Source: JBEBGV01 sp040081265
GTDB lineage: Bacteria; Acidobacteriota; Vicinamibacteria; Vicinamibacterales; UBA2999
NCBI GenBank assembly: GCA_040081265.1
Contig: JBEBGV010000130.1
Coordinates: 1-7,194 of the forward strand
Length of the DNA stretch: 7,194 nucleotides
Direction of reading: 5' to 3'
Under the pieces are notes generated by a model. It saw nothing but the letters and a program-made list of their open reading frames with translations, was not told the origin of the DNA and made no database searches. The translations under genes and the position numbers were made by a program. Below are positions 1 to 5,107 of the stretch, in pieces (the first letter of the stretch is position 1; each line of letters opens with the position of its first letter).

Positions 1-585
1 GACGCGGGGCCGCCAGCGGCGAGCCTGCCCATGCCCAAATGGGGTTGGGGACCGCCGGGCGGGCCCTATCGCGGCTGACGCTGGTACCAATGCTCTCGAT
101 CTTGCCGAGGGCCGTGAGGGGCGGCATCAGATACGCTGGGAATCGTCGTCTGAACGGGTTGAGTGCCTGAAACCGAAACCGGGCGTGGGCCGCCGCGTGG
201 AATGATCCGCATGAGACCCTCCCGCCAAAGAAAGCCATGTCTGGGATGCTGGGAGTCGACCAATGCGGTAGCAGCGCTTCCACGATGTCGAGGTCGCGGA
301 GGCCCTTAGGCGACCACGAGAGAGCGAGTCGCACGCGTCACGAAGCGCGGCGCCAGGTGCTCGCGATGATGCCCCGGACTGCGTTTGATGCGGGCTGCAC
401 CCCGTCCCTTACGTCATTGACGATCTCGAAACTGCACTTCGTGGTCTCTGCCTCCGAATTCATTCATTCGGGCCCTCGTTCGGCCCGGAGGAGAGCGCGC
501 ATGAGCCGATGTCGGAGGGTGGCCGTGAACCGGGGCCCTCGCAGGTTCGACTTCGCCGTCTGGAGCCACTGGCAGGTCTGCAGCG
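1..585. other. Region without an identifiable gene
   Basis: No reading frame here has a recognisable domain. Several frames are open on both strands, which is expected in GC-rich DNA and is not evidence of coding. Two minus-strand possibilities are weakly worth keeping. One is a 48-codon frame from ATG at 212 to a TAG at 66-68, preceded by GGGAGG about 5 bases upstream. The other is a frame starting with ATG at 463, open to the window edge except for one TGA at 338-340. The two cannot both be real, since they overlap in different frames. The stretch may be decayed coding sequence or the edge of a gene that lies mostly outside the window. I saw no convincing terminator, repeat or RNA structure. 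Confidence 0.5.
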
Positions 586-1131
586 ATGGCGCTCGGTGAA
601 TCGGTCGTATACGTGCTCGACGAGAACGACCGACTCGCCCAGGTCGGCGCAACGTGGGACCGCGCCGCCCTTGAGAACGGCGCGCCGAAACTGTGCGCCG
701 CCTCCGCGCTCGGGACGTCCCTGTGGTTGTACATAGGCGACGCCACGACGGTCGAACTGTATCAGCTGATTCTGGCGCGCGTACGAACGGGGCGCCTCGC
801 GAGCGTGCCGTTCGACGGCAGTGGCGCCGGTATCCAGCGGGAGATGCGCCTGCACCTGCGGTCGCTGCCCGCTGGGCACGTGGAGTGCACCTCCACGATA
901 GTACGAGAGCACGGGCACGCGCCCGTGCAGACGCCCGACGTGAATACTATGGTGCCACTGACGGTCTGCAGCTGGTGTGGGCGAATGCGTGTCGAGGGAG
1001 AGTGGCGCGACGTCGACGTCGCGGTGGGGGCCCTAAGGGTCTTCCTGCGGGCGACGCCAAGCGTCATCTCGCACGGGGCGTGTCATGCTTGCGCCGCACG
1101 TCTCACCGATGACGTCCGTCACGGCCGCTAG
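586..1131 (+). CDS. PAS-like domain protein with C-terminal CxxC/CxxC motif
   Basis: The protein has 181 residues. Residues about 7-105 read like a PAS sensor domain: a start of the type VYVLDENDRL, then the conserved-looking TWDRAALENGAP and GTSLWLYIGD segments, then a helix ELYQLILARVR. The C-terminal part (about 125-172) has CSWCGR at 128-133, a Trp at 140, and SHGACHAC at 162-169. This gives C128-x2-C131 and C166-x2-C169, a pattern seen at the end of many PAS and response-regulator proteins and probably a zinc site. There is no kinase, GGDEF or DNA-binding domain, so it is likely a stand-alone sensor or an adaptor. ATG 586 is the first possible start after the in-frame TGA at 526; the only purine-rich element upstream is a weak GGCAGG. 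No partner gene is adjacent, and the signal it senses is unknown. The assignment is from remembered family patterns. Confidence 0.8.
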   Translation: MALGESVVYVLDENDRLAQVGATWDRAALENGAPKLCAASALGTSLWLYIGDATTVELYQLILARVRTGRLASVPFDGSGAGIQREMRLHLRSLPAGHVECTSTIVREHGHAPVQTPDVNTMVPLTVCSWCGRMRVEGEWRDVDVAVGALRVFLRATPSVISHGACHACAARLTDDVRHGR

Positions 1132-1267
1132 CCGCCGCCCGTCGGCATCATGATTCTGTTCCCGGGGTCGCCACGTCGTCGGGAGCAGGTGCTTCCTGTG
1201 TGGATGCGAGTGTCATGCGTGGAGAGCACACATGGTTTCCGATGGGCGCAGTGTGGATAGCGACTGC

Positions 1268-1283
1268 GCGACGAGTCGGGAGT
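1268..1283 (+). repeat. 16-bp direct repeat, copy 1
   Basis: The sequence GCGACGAGTCGGGAGT occurs here and again, identically, at 1741-1756. With the next four bases the match is 19 of 20. This copy lies 93 bases before the GTG start of the SdpI remnant; the other lies 84 bases before the next gene. Its role is unknown: it may be a shared operator, a small dispersed repeat, or a trace of a duplicated upstream region. Confidence 0.6.
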
Positions 1284-1348
1284 TGAGGCGGCACCCGAAC
1301 CAAAGGCGGGATACGGCCACCGCCTGACGAACGGACGCCGATCGAGCG

Positions 1349-1354
1349 TAGACT
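1349..1354 (+). promoter_or_regulatory. Candidate -10 of a leaderless promoter for the SdpI remnant
   Basis: The hexamer TAGACT ends 6 bases before the GTG at 1361, and its TAG is the in-frame stop that excludes any earlier start. No Shine-Dalgarno sequence precedes the GTG. A poor -35 (CTGACG, 1324-1329) lies 19 bases upstream. The spacing suggests transcription starts at or very near the start codon. Confidence 0.45.
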
Positions 1355-1360
1355 GACGAC

Positions 1361-1668
1361 GTGGAAGCGCTTGGGCCGTTGCTGCTCGTGCTGGCGGTGC
1401 CGCTGATGCTTCGCTGGGTGCCTCGTAACCGGCTGTACGGTTTCCGAGTGGCCGCAACACTCCGGGACGACGCAGTTGGTACGAGGTCAATGCGAGCGCT
1501 GGCCGACAGTCCGTCAGTCTCGGCGCCCTCATGGTCGCGCTCGAGTTCGTTTTACCCCTGTCCCTTCGCACTGCGACACTCTCGACCGTCGGCGTCGTCG
1601 GCCTTATGCTGATCACGACGATCGGTTGGCGCCGCGCGAATCGGCTGGCGCGGGAACGGCACTTGTAG
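1361..1668 (+). pseudogene. SdpI-family membrane protein, broken by a -1 frameshift
   Basis: The first frame gives a membrane helix (about residues 4-17) followed by WVPRNRLYGFR (19-29) and TLRDDAV (33-39). This matches the SdpI-type signature in which a Pro-Asn pair precedes a Tyr/Gly/Phe/Arg stretch. In that family the next residues are usually Trp, then an Asn in a segment ending Gly-Arg. That continuation is present one base back, reading TGG at 1477-1479 and then YEVNASAGR, two more hydrophobic segments and a TAG at 1666-1668. A single missing T near 1475-1479 explains it. Repaired, the product would be about 102 residues with three membrane helices, a usual size for single-domain SdpI proteins. 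Bacillus SdpI gives immunity to the SdpC toxin, but most small homologues have no known role. No slippery heptamer is visible, so natural decay or a base-calling error is more likely than programmed shifting. Start GTG 1361 is forced by the TAG at 1349-1351. Confidence 0.8.
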
Positions 1669-1740
1669 CCCGTTCACGTTCCCTGCTGTCGATGGCAATG
1701 GGAGCGTCCGGTAGGCCGTCGGCGACTAGCACTACCCTTG

Positions 1741-1756
1741 GCGACGAGTCGGGAGT
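1741..1756 (+). repeat. 16-bp direct repeat, copy 2
   Basis: This is identical to 1268-1283 (GCGACGAGTCGGGAGT). Downstream of both copies the sequences share only scattered short matches (for example GAACC/GAACA followed by AGG). This copy runs into a small dyad GGAGT-GGAG-ACTCC at 1753-1766 that the first copy lacks. Confidence 0.6.
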
Positions 1757-1799
1757 GGAGACTCCGCCAGAACACCAGGGAATCGCGCCGAGGCAAGCA

Positions 1800-1808
1800 T
1801 GCTAGGCT
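1800..1808 (+). promoter_or_regulatory. Candidate extended -10 for the first YjbR-like gene
   Basis: TGC followed by TAGGCT forms an extended -10 (TGn plus hexamer) with 16 bases between the hexamer and ATG 1825. The transcript would have a leader of only about 9 bases. No Shine-Dalgarno sequence lies before the ATG. No good -35 is visible, which is tolerable for extended -10 promoters. Confidence 0.4.
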
Positions 1809-1824
1809 GGCCCACACAGCGCCC

Positions 1825-2226
1825 ATGACCTCGAAGCAGACCGAGTCGTCGTCAGTCGTGAAGGTTTTGGTCCAGGCCGCACGCGGCCTGCCGGGTGTGT
1901 CCGTCGGCGTCGCCTGCGCTGGGACGACGATGGAGGCGCGCACGTTCTCGGCGGGGAGCAAAGCGTTTCTCTTCATCGGACGCAAGGACGCGCGATTGAA
2001 GCTGTCGGTCTCGTTGCGGGACGCCGACGTGCTCGCGGCTCGGCCCGACACTGGCGTGAAGGTAGGCGCGCACGGCTGGACCACGATTGCGGTGCAGCGT
2101 GAGTCCAGCATCCCGCAGGCAACCCTGACGCAGTGGGTCGTCGAGAGCCACAGCCTCGTCAGCGGCGCCGGAGGGGCGGCCCGGCCGGCCGCACAGAAGT
2201 CAAGGCGGCGAGCGAAGACCCGATGA
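1825..2226 (+). CDS. YjbR/MmcQ-like protein 1
   Basis: The product has 133 residues. Residues about 10-113 match the compact YjbR/MmcQ fold by recalled pattern: a short N-terminal helix ending in GLPGVSVG, a strand region EARTFSAGSKAFLFIGRKD (38-56), a second strand ARLKLSVSLRDADVLAA, then VGAHGWTTIAV (80-90) and the closing helix LTQWVVESHSLV (101-112). Family members are often described as DNA-binding because of their double-wing-like fold, but most have no proven function. The tail after residue 118 is basic (KSRRRAKTR at the end) and could contact nucleic acid. ATG 1825 was chosen because the family homology begins just after it and a possible extended -10 lies just upstream; an earlier start in the same frame would only add low-complexity residues. 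A second, divergent member of the family follows at 2484. I am fairly confident of the family and not of the function. Confidence 0.78.
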   Translation: MTSKQTESSSVVKVLVQAARGLPGVSVGVACAGTTMEARTFSAGSKAFLFIGRKDARLKLSVSLRDADVLAARPDTGVKVGAHGWTTIAVQRESSIPQATLTQWVVESHSLVSGAGGAARPAAQKSRRRAKTR

Positions 2227-2261
2227 CAAGGCTCCGAGCGTTCGGGCGCGGCCGGTGCGAG

Positions 2262-2267
2262 TATCAT
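2262..2267 (+). promoter_or_regulatory. Candidate -10 before a 46-codon frame
   Basis: TATCAT is followed after 9 bases by ATG 2277, the same arrangement seen before other starts here. It may be a true promoter left in front of a lost gene, or chance. No -35 of quality is visible. Confidence 0.25.
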
Positions 2268-2276
2268 CGCCGGCCC

Positions 2277-2422
2277 ATGCACTCCTCGTCTGAGAGGTCG
2301 CGAGCCCGAACAGCGGGCCAGGGGCTGACCACACACTGCACGACACACAGGAGCGTCAGCTCATCACGCGTGCGCTCGCCCCTGAGCCGTGGACGGAATC
2401 TCTGGCGCGCAATGTGAGTTGA
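2277..2422 (+). other. Possible remnant of a small gene
   Basis: From ATG 2277 a frame of 46 codons ends at a TGA at 2415-2417, but its product is a Ser/Arg-rich string with no likeness to a protein family. The adjacent frame, open from 2294 to a TGA at 2420-2422, ends in a more protein-like stretch (RQLITRALAPEPWTESLARN). The pattern would fit a short gene whose start is in one frame and whose end is in another after a frameshift. I do not recognise it. It lies alone in the 257-base gap between the two YjbR-like genes. It may equally be non-coding. Confidence 0.2.
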
Positions 2423-2467
2423 AGGCCGAAGCCAGACGCACATCGAGTCCCTGGGCGCGAACTGATT

Positions 2468-2476
2468 TGCTAGCAT
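2468..2476 (+). promoter_or_regulatory. Extended -10, probable leaderless promoter of the second YjbR-like gene
   Basis: TGC plus TAGCAT is an extended -10 whose last base lies 7 bases before ATG 2484. There is no Shine-Dalgarno sequence in the gap. The core GCTAG is shared with the element before the first YjbR-like gene (1801-1805). The distance implies a transcript beginning at or within a base or two of the ATG. Confidence 0.5.
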
Positions 2477-2483
2477 CGGTCTC

Positions 2484-2888
2484 ATGGCGCGTGGGTGCAC
2501 GTTCAAGTCGGTCGAAGCCATTGGACGGACGCTGCCGGACGTGGTCGTCACGACCGCGTGGGGACAACCCACACTGAAGGTGCACGGCAGGATGTTCGTT
2601 TGCATTGCCGGAAACAAGTCGGCCGAGCCCAACACCCTCGTGGTCATGATGGACTTCGCGGCCCGCGACGCGTTGATTGCGGACGATTCCGCTACCTACT
2701 ACCTGAAGGACCACTATCTCACCTACCCCTGCGTCCTCGTGCGGCTCGGCCGCGTCCGTGCCGAGGCGCTGCGGGACCTCGTGATCGGCGCACATCGGCA
2801 TGTCAGCGCCACCTTGCCGAGACGGAGGGAGCGTCAGCGCTCGTCGACTCGGCCGGCGGCTCGTCGAAGCAAGTCTAGACGAGCGTGA
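2484..2888 (+). CDS. YjbR/MmcQ-like protein 2
   Basis: The product has 134 residues and is related in fold, but only distantly in sequence, to the gene at 1825. Visible family marks are PDVVVTTAWGQPTLKVHGRMF (about 18-38), a strand with LVVMMDFAARDALI (52-65), YYLKDHYLTYP (72-82) and VLVRLGRVRAEALRDLV (84-100). The set Asp-His-Tyr...Tyr-Pro...Val-Leu-Val-Arg-Leu is typical of one large subgroup of MmcQ/YjbR-like proteins. Residues after 110 are a long basic tail (RRRERQR, ARRSKSRRA) that the core fold does not need; it may bind nucleic acid or be a degraded extension. ATG 2484 is set by the extended -10 just upstream. The hemoglobin remnant follows after 42 bases and may share the transcript. 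The molecular role is unknown. Confidence 0.82.
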   Translation: MARGCTFKSVEAIGRTLPDVVVTTAWGQPTLKVHGRMFVCIAGNKSAEPNTLVVMMDFAARDALIADDSATYYLKDHYLTYPCVLVRLGRVRAEALRDLVIGAHRHVSATLPRRRERQRSSTRPAARRSKSRRA

Positions 2889-2918
2889 CGAGTTGCGTGA
2901 TTGAAACAGCGCCCGACT

Positions 2919-2924
2919 AAGGAG
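2919..2924 (+). promoter_or_regulatory. Shine-Dalgarno sequence of the hemoglobin remnant
   Basis: AAGGAG stands 6 bases before ATG 2931, a near-ideal ribosome binding site. It fixes the start and suggests this was translated as the second gene of an operon, unlike the leaderless-type genes upstream. Confidence 0.65.
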
Positions 2925-2930
2925 TGAACG

Positions 2931-3266
2931 ATGTCAACAACGCGCGAGCCGATATCAACGAGTGTGTATGCAGCGGCTGGCGGATACGAGGGCCTCCGCC
3001 GGTAGGCGCATACGTGGCACGCACGCGTCACAGCTGACCAGGTGGTCAGTCACACATTTGGTCCTTCATCGCAGCACATCGACCGTTTGGCCGCGTACTG
3101 GGCTGAAGCGATTCACCGCGGCGAACTTGTGCTCTACGACCCGTTGAGTCGAGGGAGCGGCGCTCGAATGCGACAAACAGCCAGTGATGGCGGCAAGCAG
3201 GAGCAACGCCGCAAGGCAAACTCCCTTTACAAGGCCCTCTCCTTCGTTATGAATACGACGCGCTGA
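2931..3266 (+). pseudogene. Truncated-hemoglobin (group II-like) gene with in-frame TAG
   Basis: The start is clear. Residues 12-24 (VYAAAGGYEGLRR) match the opening of truncated globins, and codon 25 is TAG (3003-3005). Reading continues in the same frame as AHTWHARVTADQVVSHTF and then QHIDRLAAYWAEA (48-60), which is the normal continuation. After about residue 61 the match is poor: the Gly-Gly-Pro and Tyr-Ser that should follow are absent. The stretch RMRQTASDGG aligns with the place where many relatives have a His (Met-His-Ser-Gly-Asn-Gly in recalled members), so the proximal heme ligand seems lost. Homology fades before the TGA at 3264-3266; the C-terminal helix is missing or out of frame. 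Intact family members bind heme and handle oxygen or nitric oxide. The gene is most likely dead. GTG 3042 could restart translation but would make only a fragment without the N-terminal helices. Confidence 0.78.
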
Positions 3267-3335
3267 TCGACGATACGGAGACCGGCCAGCACGTCGAGAC
3301 GGCCCAATCCCGTCGTCGCCGGCAGCGAGCCGCGA

Positions 3336-3773
3336 CTACCGCCCAGTGATCGGAGATTGGCGCCATCGTCCCCACGCGACGAAGGCCGCCGGCGCGGCAA
3401 TCAGCGCGTGTATCCAGACGACGCTCGCCTCGTTTGCGAGAACGTGGAACGGAATCGCCAGGACCATGATGGTTGCCAACCCGAGGGCCGCGAGTGGCGT
3501 CAGCCACGGCGCTATGCGCGTCGCCGCAGGAATAATGAGCCCCATCCCGCCAGCAATTTCGGCATAGCCGATGAACAGGCTGAGCCAGCGTGGCACGTCA
3601 TTCATCCACGTGGCCTGCTGGACGATCTGGTCGAACGGCATGAGGGCGTGCGAATAGCCCACCATCACGAAGAAGCAGGCGAGCAGCACCTGGAGCACCC
3701 AGAGCGCGATGTTCAGTGCCTTGCGGAACATCGCCGGAGCCGGACGCGAGGTATTCAGGGCAGCAGACGTCAT
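3336..3773 (-). CDS. DoxX family membrane protein
   Basis: The product has 145 residues and four predicted membrane helices at about 20-40, 62-83, 87-109 and 117-135. The DoxX pattern is seen in helix 1 with its trailing GYSHALMPFDQ (39-49), in LFIGYAEIAGGMGLIIPA (66-83) and in the third helix, which ends IPFHVLANEA (107-116). The length is normal for the family. DoxX proteins sit in the inner membrane; some are linked to quinone-dependent redox steps or to thiol and oxidative stress complexes, but the role of this clade is not established. A perfect AGGAGG lies 5 bases before the ATG. It follows the sigma factor gene by 34 bases on the same strand with no room for a separate promoter of normal size, so the two are probably co-transcribed. 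The operon context suggests that DoxX is a target or partner of that sigma factor. Confidence 0.9.
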   Translation of the reverse strand: MTSAALNTSRPAPAMFRKALNIALWVLQVLLACFFVMVGYSHALMPFDQIVQQATWMNDVPRWLSLFIGYAEIAGGMGLIIPAATRIAPWLTPLAALGLATIMVLAIPFHVLANEASVVWIHALIAAPAAFVAWGRWRQSPITGR

Positions 3774-3778
3774 CGTTG

Positions 3779-3784
3779 CCTCCT
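3779..3784 (-). promoter_or_regulatory. Shine-Dalgarno sequence of doxX-like gene
   Basis: On the minus strand the sequence AGGAGG is followed by CAACG and the ATG at 3773. This is a canonical site with 5-base spacing. Confidence 0.8.
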
Positions 3785-3807
3785 ATCTGAATCCTCTTGC
3801 GTCTGTG

Positions 3808-4881
3808 TCAGTGCCGTGCCTGCCGTCCGACCTCCGAGTCCATCGTGAGCGGGAGCGCGAAAGCCGGAAAGACCTCGGGGCCGAACGTGACGACCTCGGC
3901 AATGATGCCTTCCTCAATGTGCAGGACATCGAGAGCCATCGCGCGGTACGTCGTGTCGCCCGAGTGGAGCACATAAACAGCCACCGCCGGTTGCCGGTTG
4001 GCACGTGTAGTGACGCACCGCAGATTGCCGAACGCCACCGTGCCAAACCCGGCGTCCGTCCAGAGCTTCATGATGGCCTCGCGGCCCACGGTCAGCTCTT
4101 CCTGCGGCGGCATGCGGGAGACGGCGTCCTCGCGGACAAGTGATGCGAACGCGCCGAGGTCGACCTGTTCGCAGGCGTCGACGTACCTCCGGAGCAGCTC
4201 GCGTTCGGCCGCACTGGCGTCCGCGCCCGCTGGCCACTCCGGTCTGCGCGAGGGCAGCTTCGTGCGCAGGGTGACTCGCGCCCGCTGCAACGCGCTGTTC
4301 GCCGCGGCGACACTGACGTCAAGCAGCTCGGCGGTCTCCTGTGCGGACCAACCCAGCACATCACGCAGAATCAAGACAGCCCGTTGCTGAGGCGAGAGGA
4401 GCTGGATCATGGTTAGGAACGCGATCTCGATCGTTTCCCGCGCGAGGGCGACCGTCTCCGGTTCAGAGTCGGGTGGCGCCGCCGGCTCAAGGACGGCATC
4501 CGGTATCGGCTGGAGCCAGGTCACTTCGGCGAGCGCCAATGGCGCGCCCGGAGTTTCGGCAGACGACTTCGCGGCGAGTGCCGCTCTCCGCGCGTCGTGG
4601 CCAATGGCATCGAGACAGGCGTTGGTCGCGACCCGGTACAGCCACGGGCGCACCGGAGCTCCCTCTTTGAGGCTCCCGCGGTACTTCCAAGCTCGCAATA
4701 GGGCGTCCTGAACGGCATCTTCGGCGTCCTGGAGCGAGCCGAGCATGCGGTAGCAATGGATCAGCAGCTCACGGCGGTGGCGCTCAGCCACCGAATTGAA
4801 GGCCGCTTGGTCGCCCGCTCGAACGGCACCAGCTAGCGCACTCGCTTCGGCCAACTCTTTCATGCTCTGGTTCGCACTCAC
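3808..4881 (-). CDS. ECF sigma factor with SnoaL-like C-terminal domain (SigG/SigX5 type)
   Basis: With start GTG 4881 the product has 357 residues. Region 2 covers about 24-93 (GDQAAFNSVAERHRRELL, MLGSLQDAEDAVQD, RPWLYRVATNACLDAI) and region 4 about 150-205 (LLSPQQRAVLILRDVLGWSAQETAELL, then NSALQRAR). Between them WLQPIPDAVLEP (122-133) is the linker signature of the SigG-like, TIGR02960-type group. Residues about 225-335 form a SnoaL/NTF2-like domain (LLRRYVDACEQVDLGAFASLVREDA, MPPQEELTVGREAI). In related sigma factors this domain regulates activity within the same protein, replacing a separate anti-sigma factor. None is seen nearby. Longer starts up to 4947 are possible, but GTG 4881 has GGAGAGG 5 bases upstream and begins close to the family start; ATG 4863 is the next option. 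It probably directs its own operon including the DoxX gene. The signal is unknown. Confidence 0.92.
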   Translation of the reverse strand: MSANQSMKELAEASALAGAVRAGDQAAFNSVAERHRRELLIHCYRMLGSLQDAEDAVQDALLRAWKYRGSLKEGAPVRPWLYRVATNACLDAIGHDARRAALAAKSSAETPGAPLALAEVTWLQPIPDAVLEPAAPPDSEPETVALARETIEIAFLTMIQLLSPQQRAVLILRDVLGWSAQETAELLDVSVAAANSALQRARVTLRTKLPSRRPEWPAGADASAAERELLRRYVDACEQVDLGAFASLVREDAVSRMPPQEELTVGREAIMKLWTDAGFGTVAFGNLRCVTTRANRQPAVAVYVLHSGDTTYRAMALDVLHIEEGIIAEVVTFGPEVFPAFALPLTMDSEVGRQARH

Positions 4882-4886
4882 TTCGA

Positions 4887-4893
4887 CCTCTCC
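4887..4893 (-). promoter_or_regulatory. Shine-Dalgarno sequence fixing the sigma factor start
   Basis: GGAGAGG precedes GTG 4881 with 5 bases (TCGAA) between. The alternatives, an upstream start at 4947 and ATG 4863, have nothing comparable at the right distance. Confidence 0.65.
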
Positions 4894-4928
4894 ATTCCGG
4901 CCCGTGGCGGCGTGGGCTCTTTCTACGA

Positions 4929-4971
4929 GTAATACCCTTCGCCCCACGGAAAATCATCGCGCGAACGTTTC
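4929..4971 (-). promoter_or_regulatory. Possible promoter region of the sigma factor operon
   Basis: In the 226-base gap upstream of the sigma gene two signals overlap. A housekeeping-type -10, TATTAC, occupies 4929-4934 on the minus strand, 47 bases before the GTG, with no good -35. Slightly upstream TGAAAC is followed after about 18 bases by CGTG, loosely like the AAC...CGT shape of ECF promoters, and could mark autoregulation. Neither is strong. The rest of the gap shows nothing I can name. Confidence 0.25.
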
Positions 4972-5107
4972 AGCGGGCCGATCTCTCGATCCCTTTGCGG
5001 ACATACGAGTTGCGGGGCCGTTGGCTCAGACTCCCGGAAGACGGCGCTGTGGCGTCCTTGTCGAGACCAGGGTTGTGGGGAGGGTCCGCTCCCTCCGTCT
5101 CGGGTGA

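Noticed and set aside
460..918. A 152-codon minus-strand frame
   Set aside because: Most of it is antisense to the PAS-like gene, which has clear domain motifs. The minus-strand product has none.
1475..1480. Programmed -1 frameshifting in the SdpI gene
   Set aside because: No slippery X-XXY-YYZ heptamer is present at the junction and no stable downstream structure is evident. A lost base is simpler.
1132..2930. Integron cassette array (single genes in the same orientation with spacers)
   Set aside because: No attC-like pairs of GTTRRRY and RYYYAAC cores were found in the gaps, and the genes carry their own promoters.
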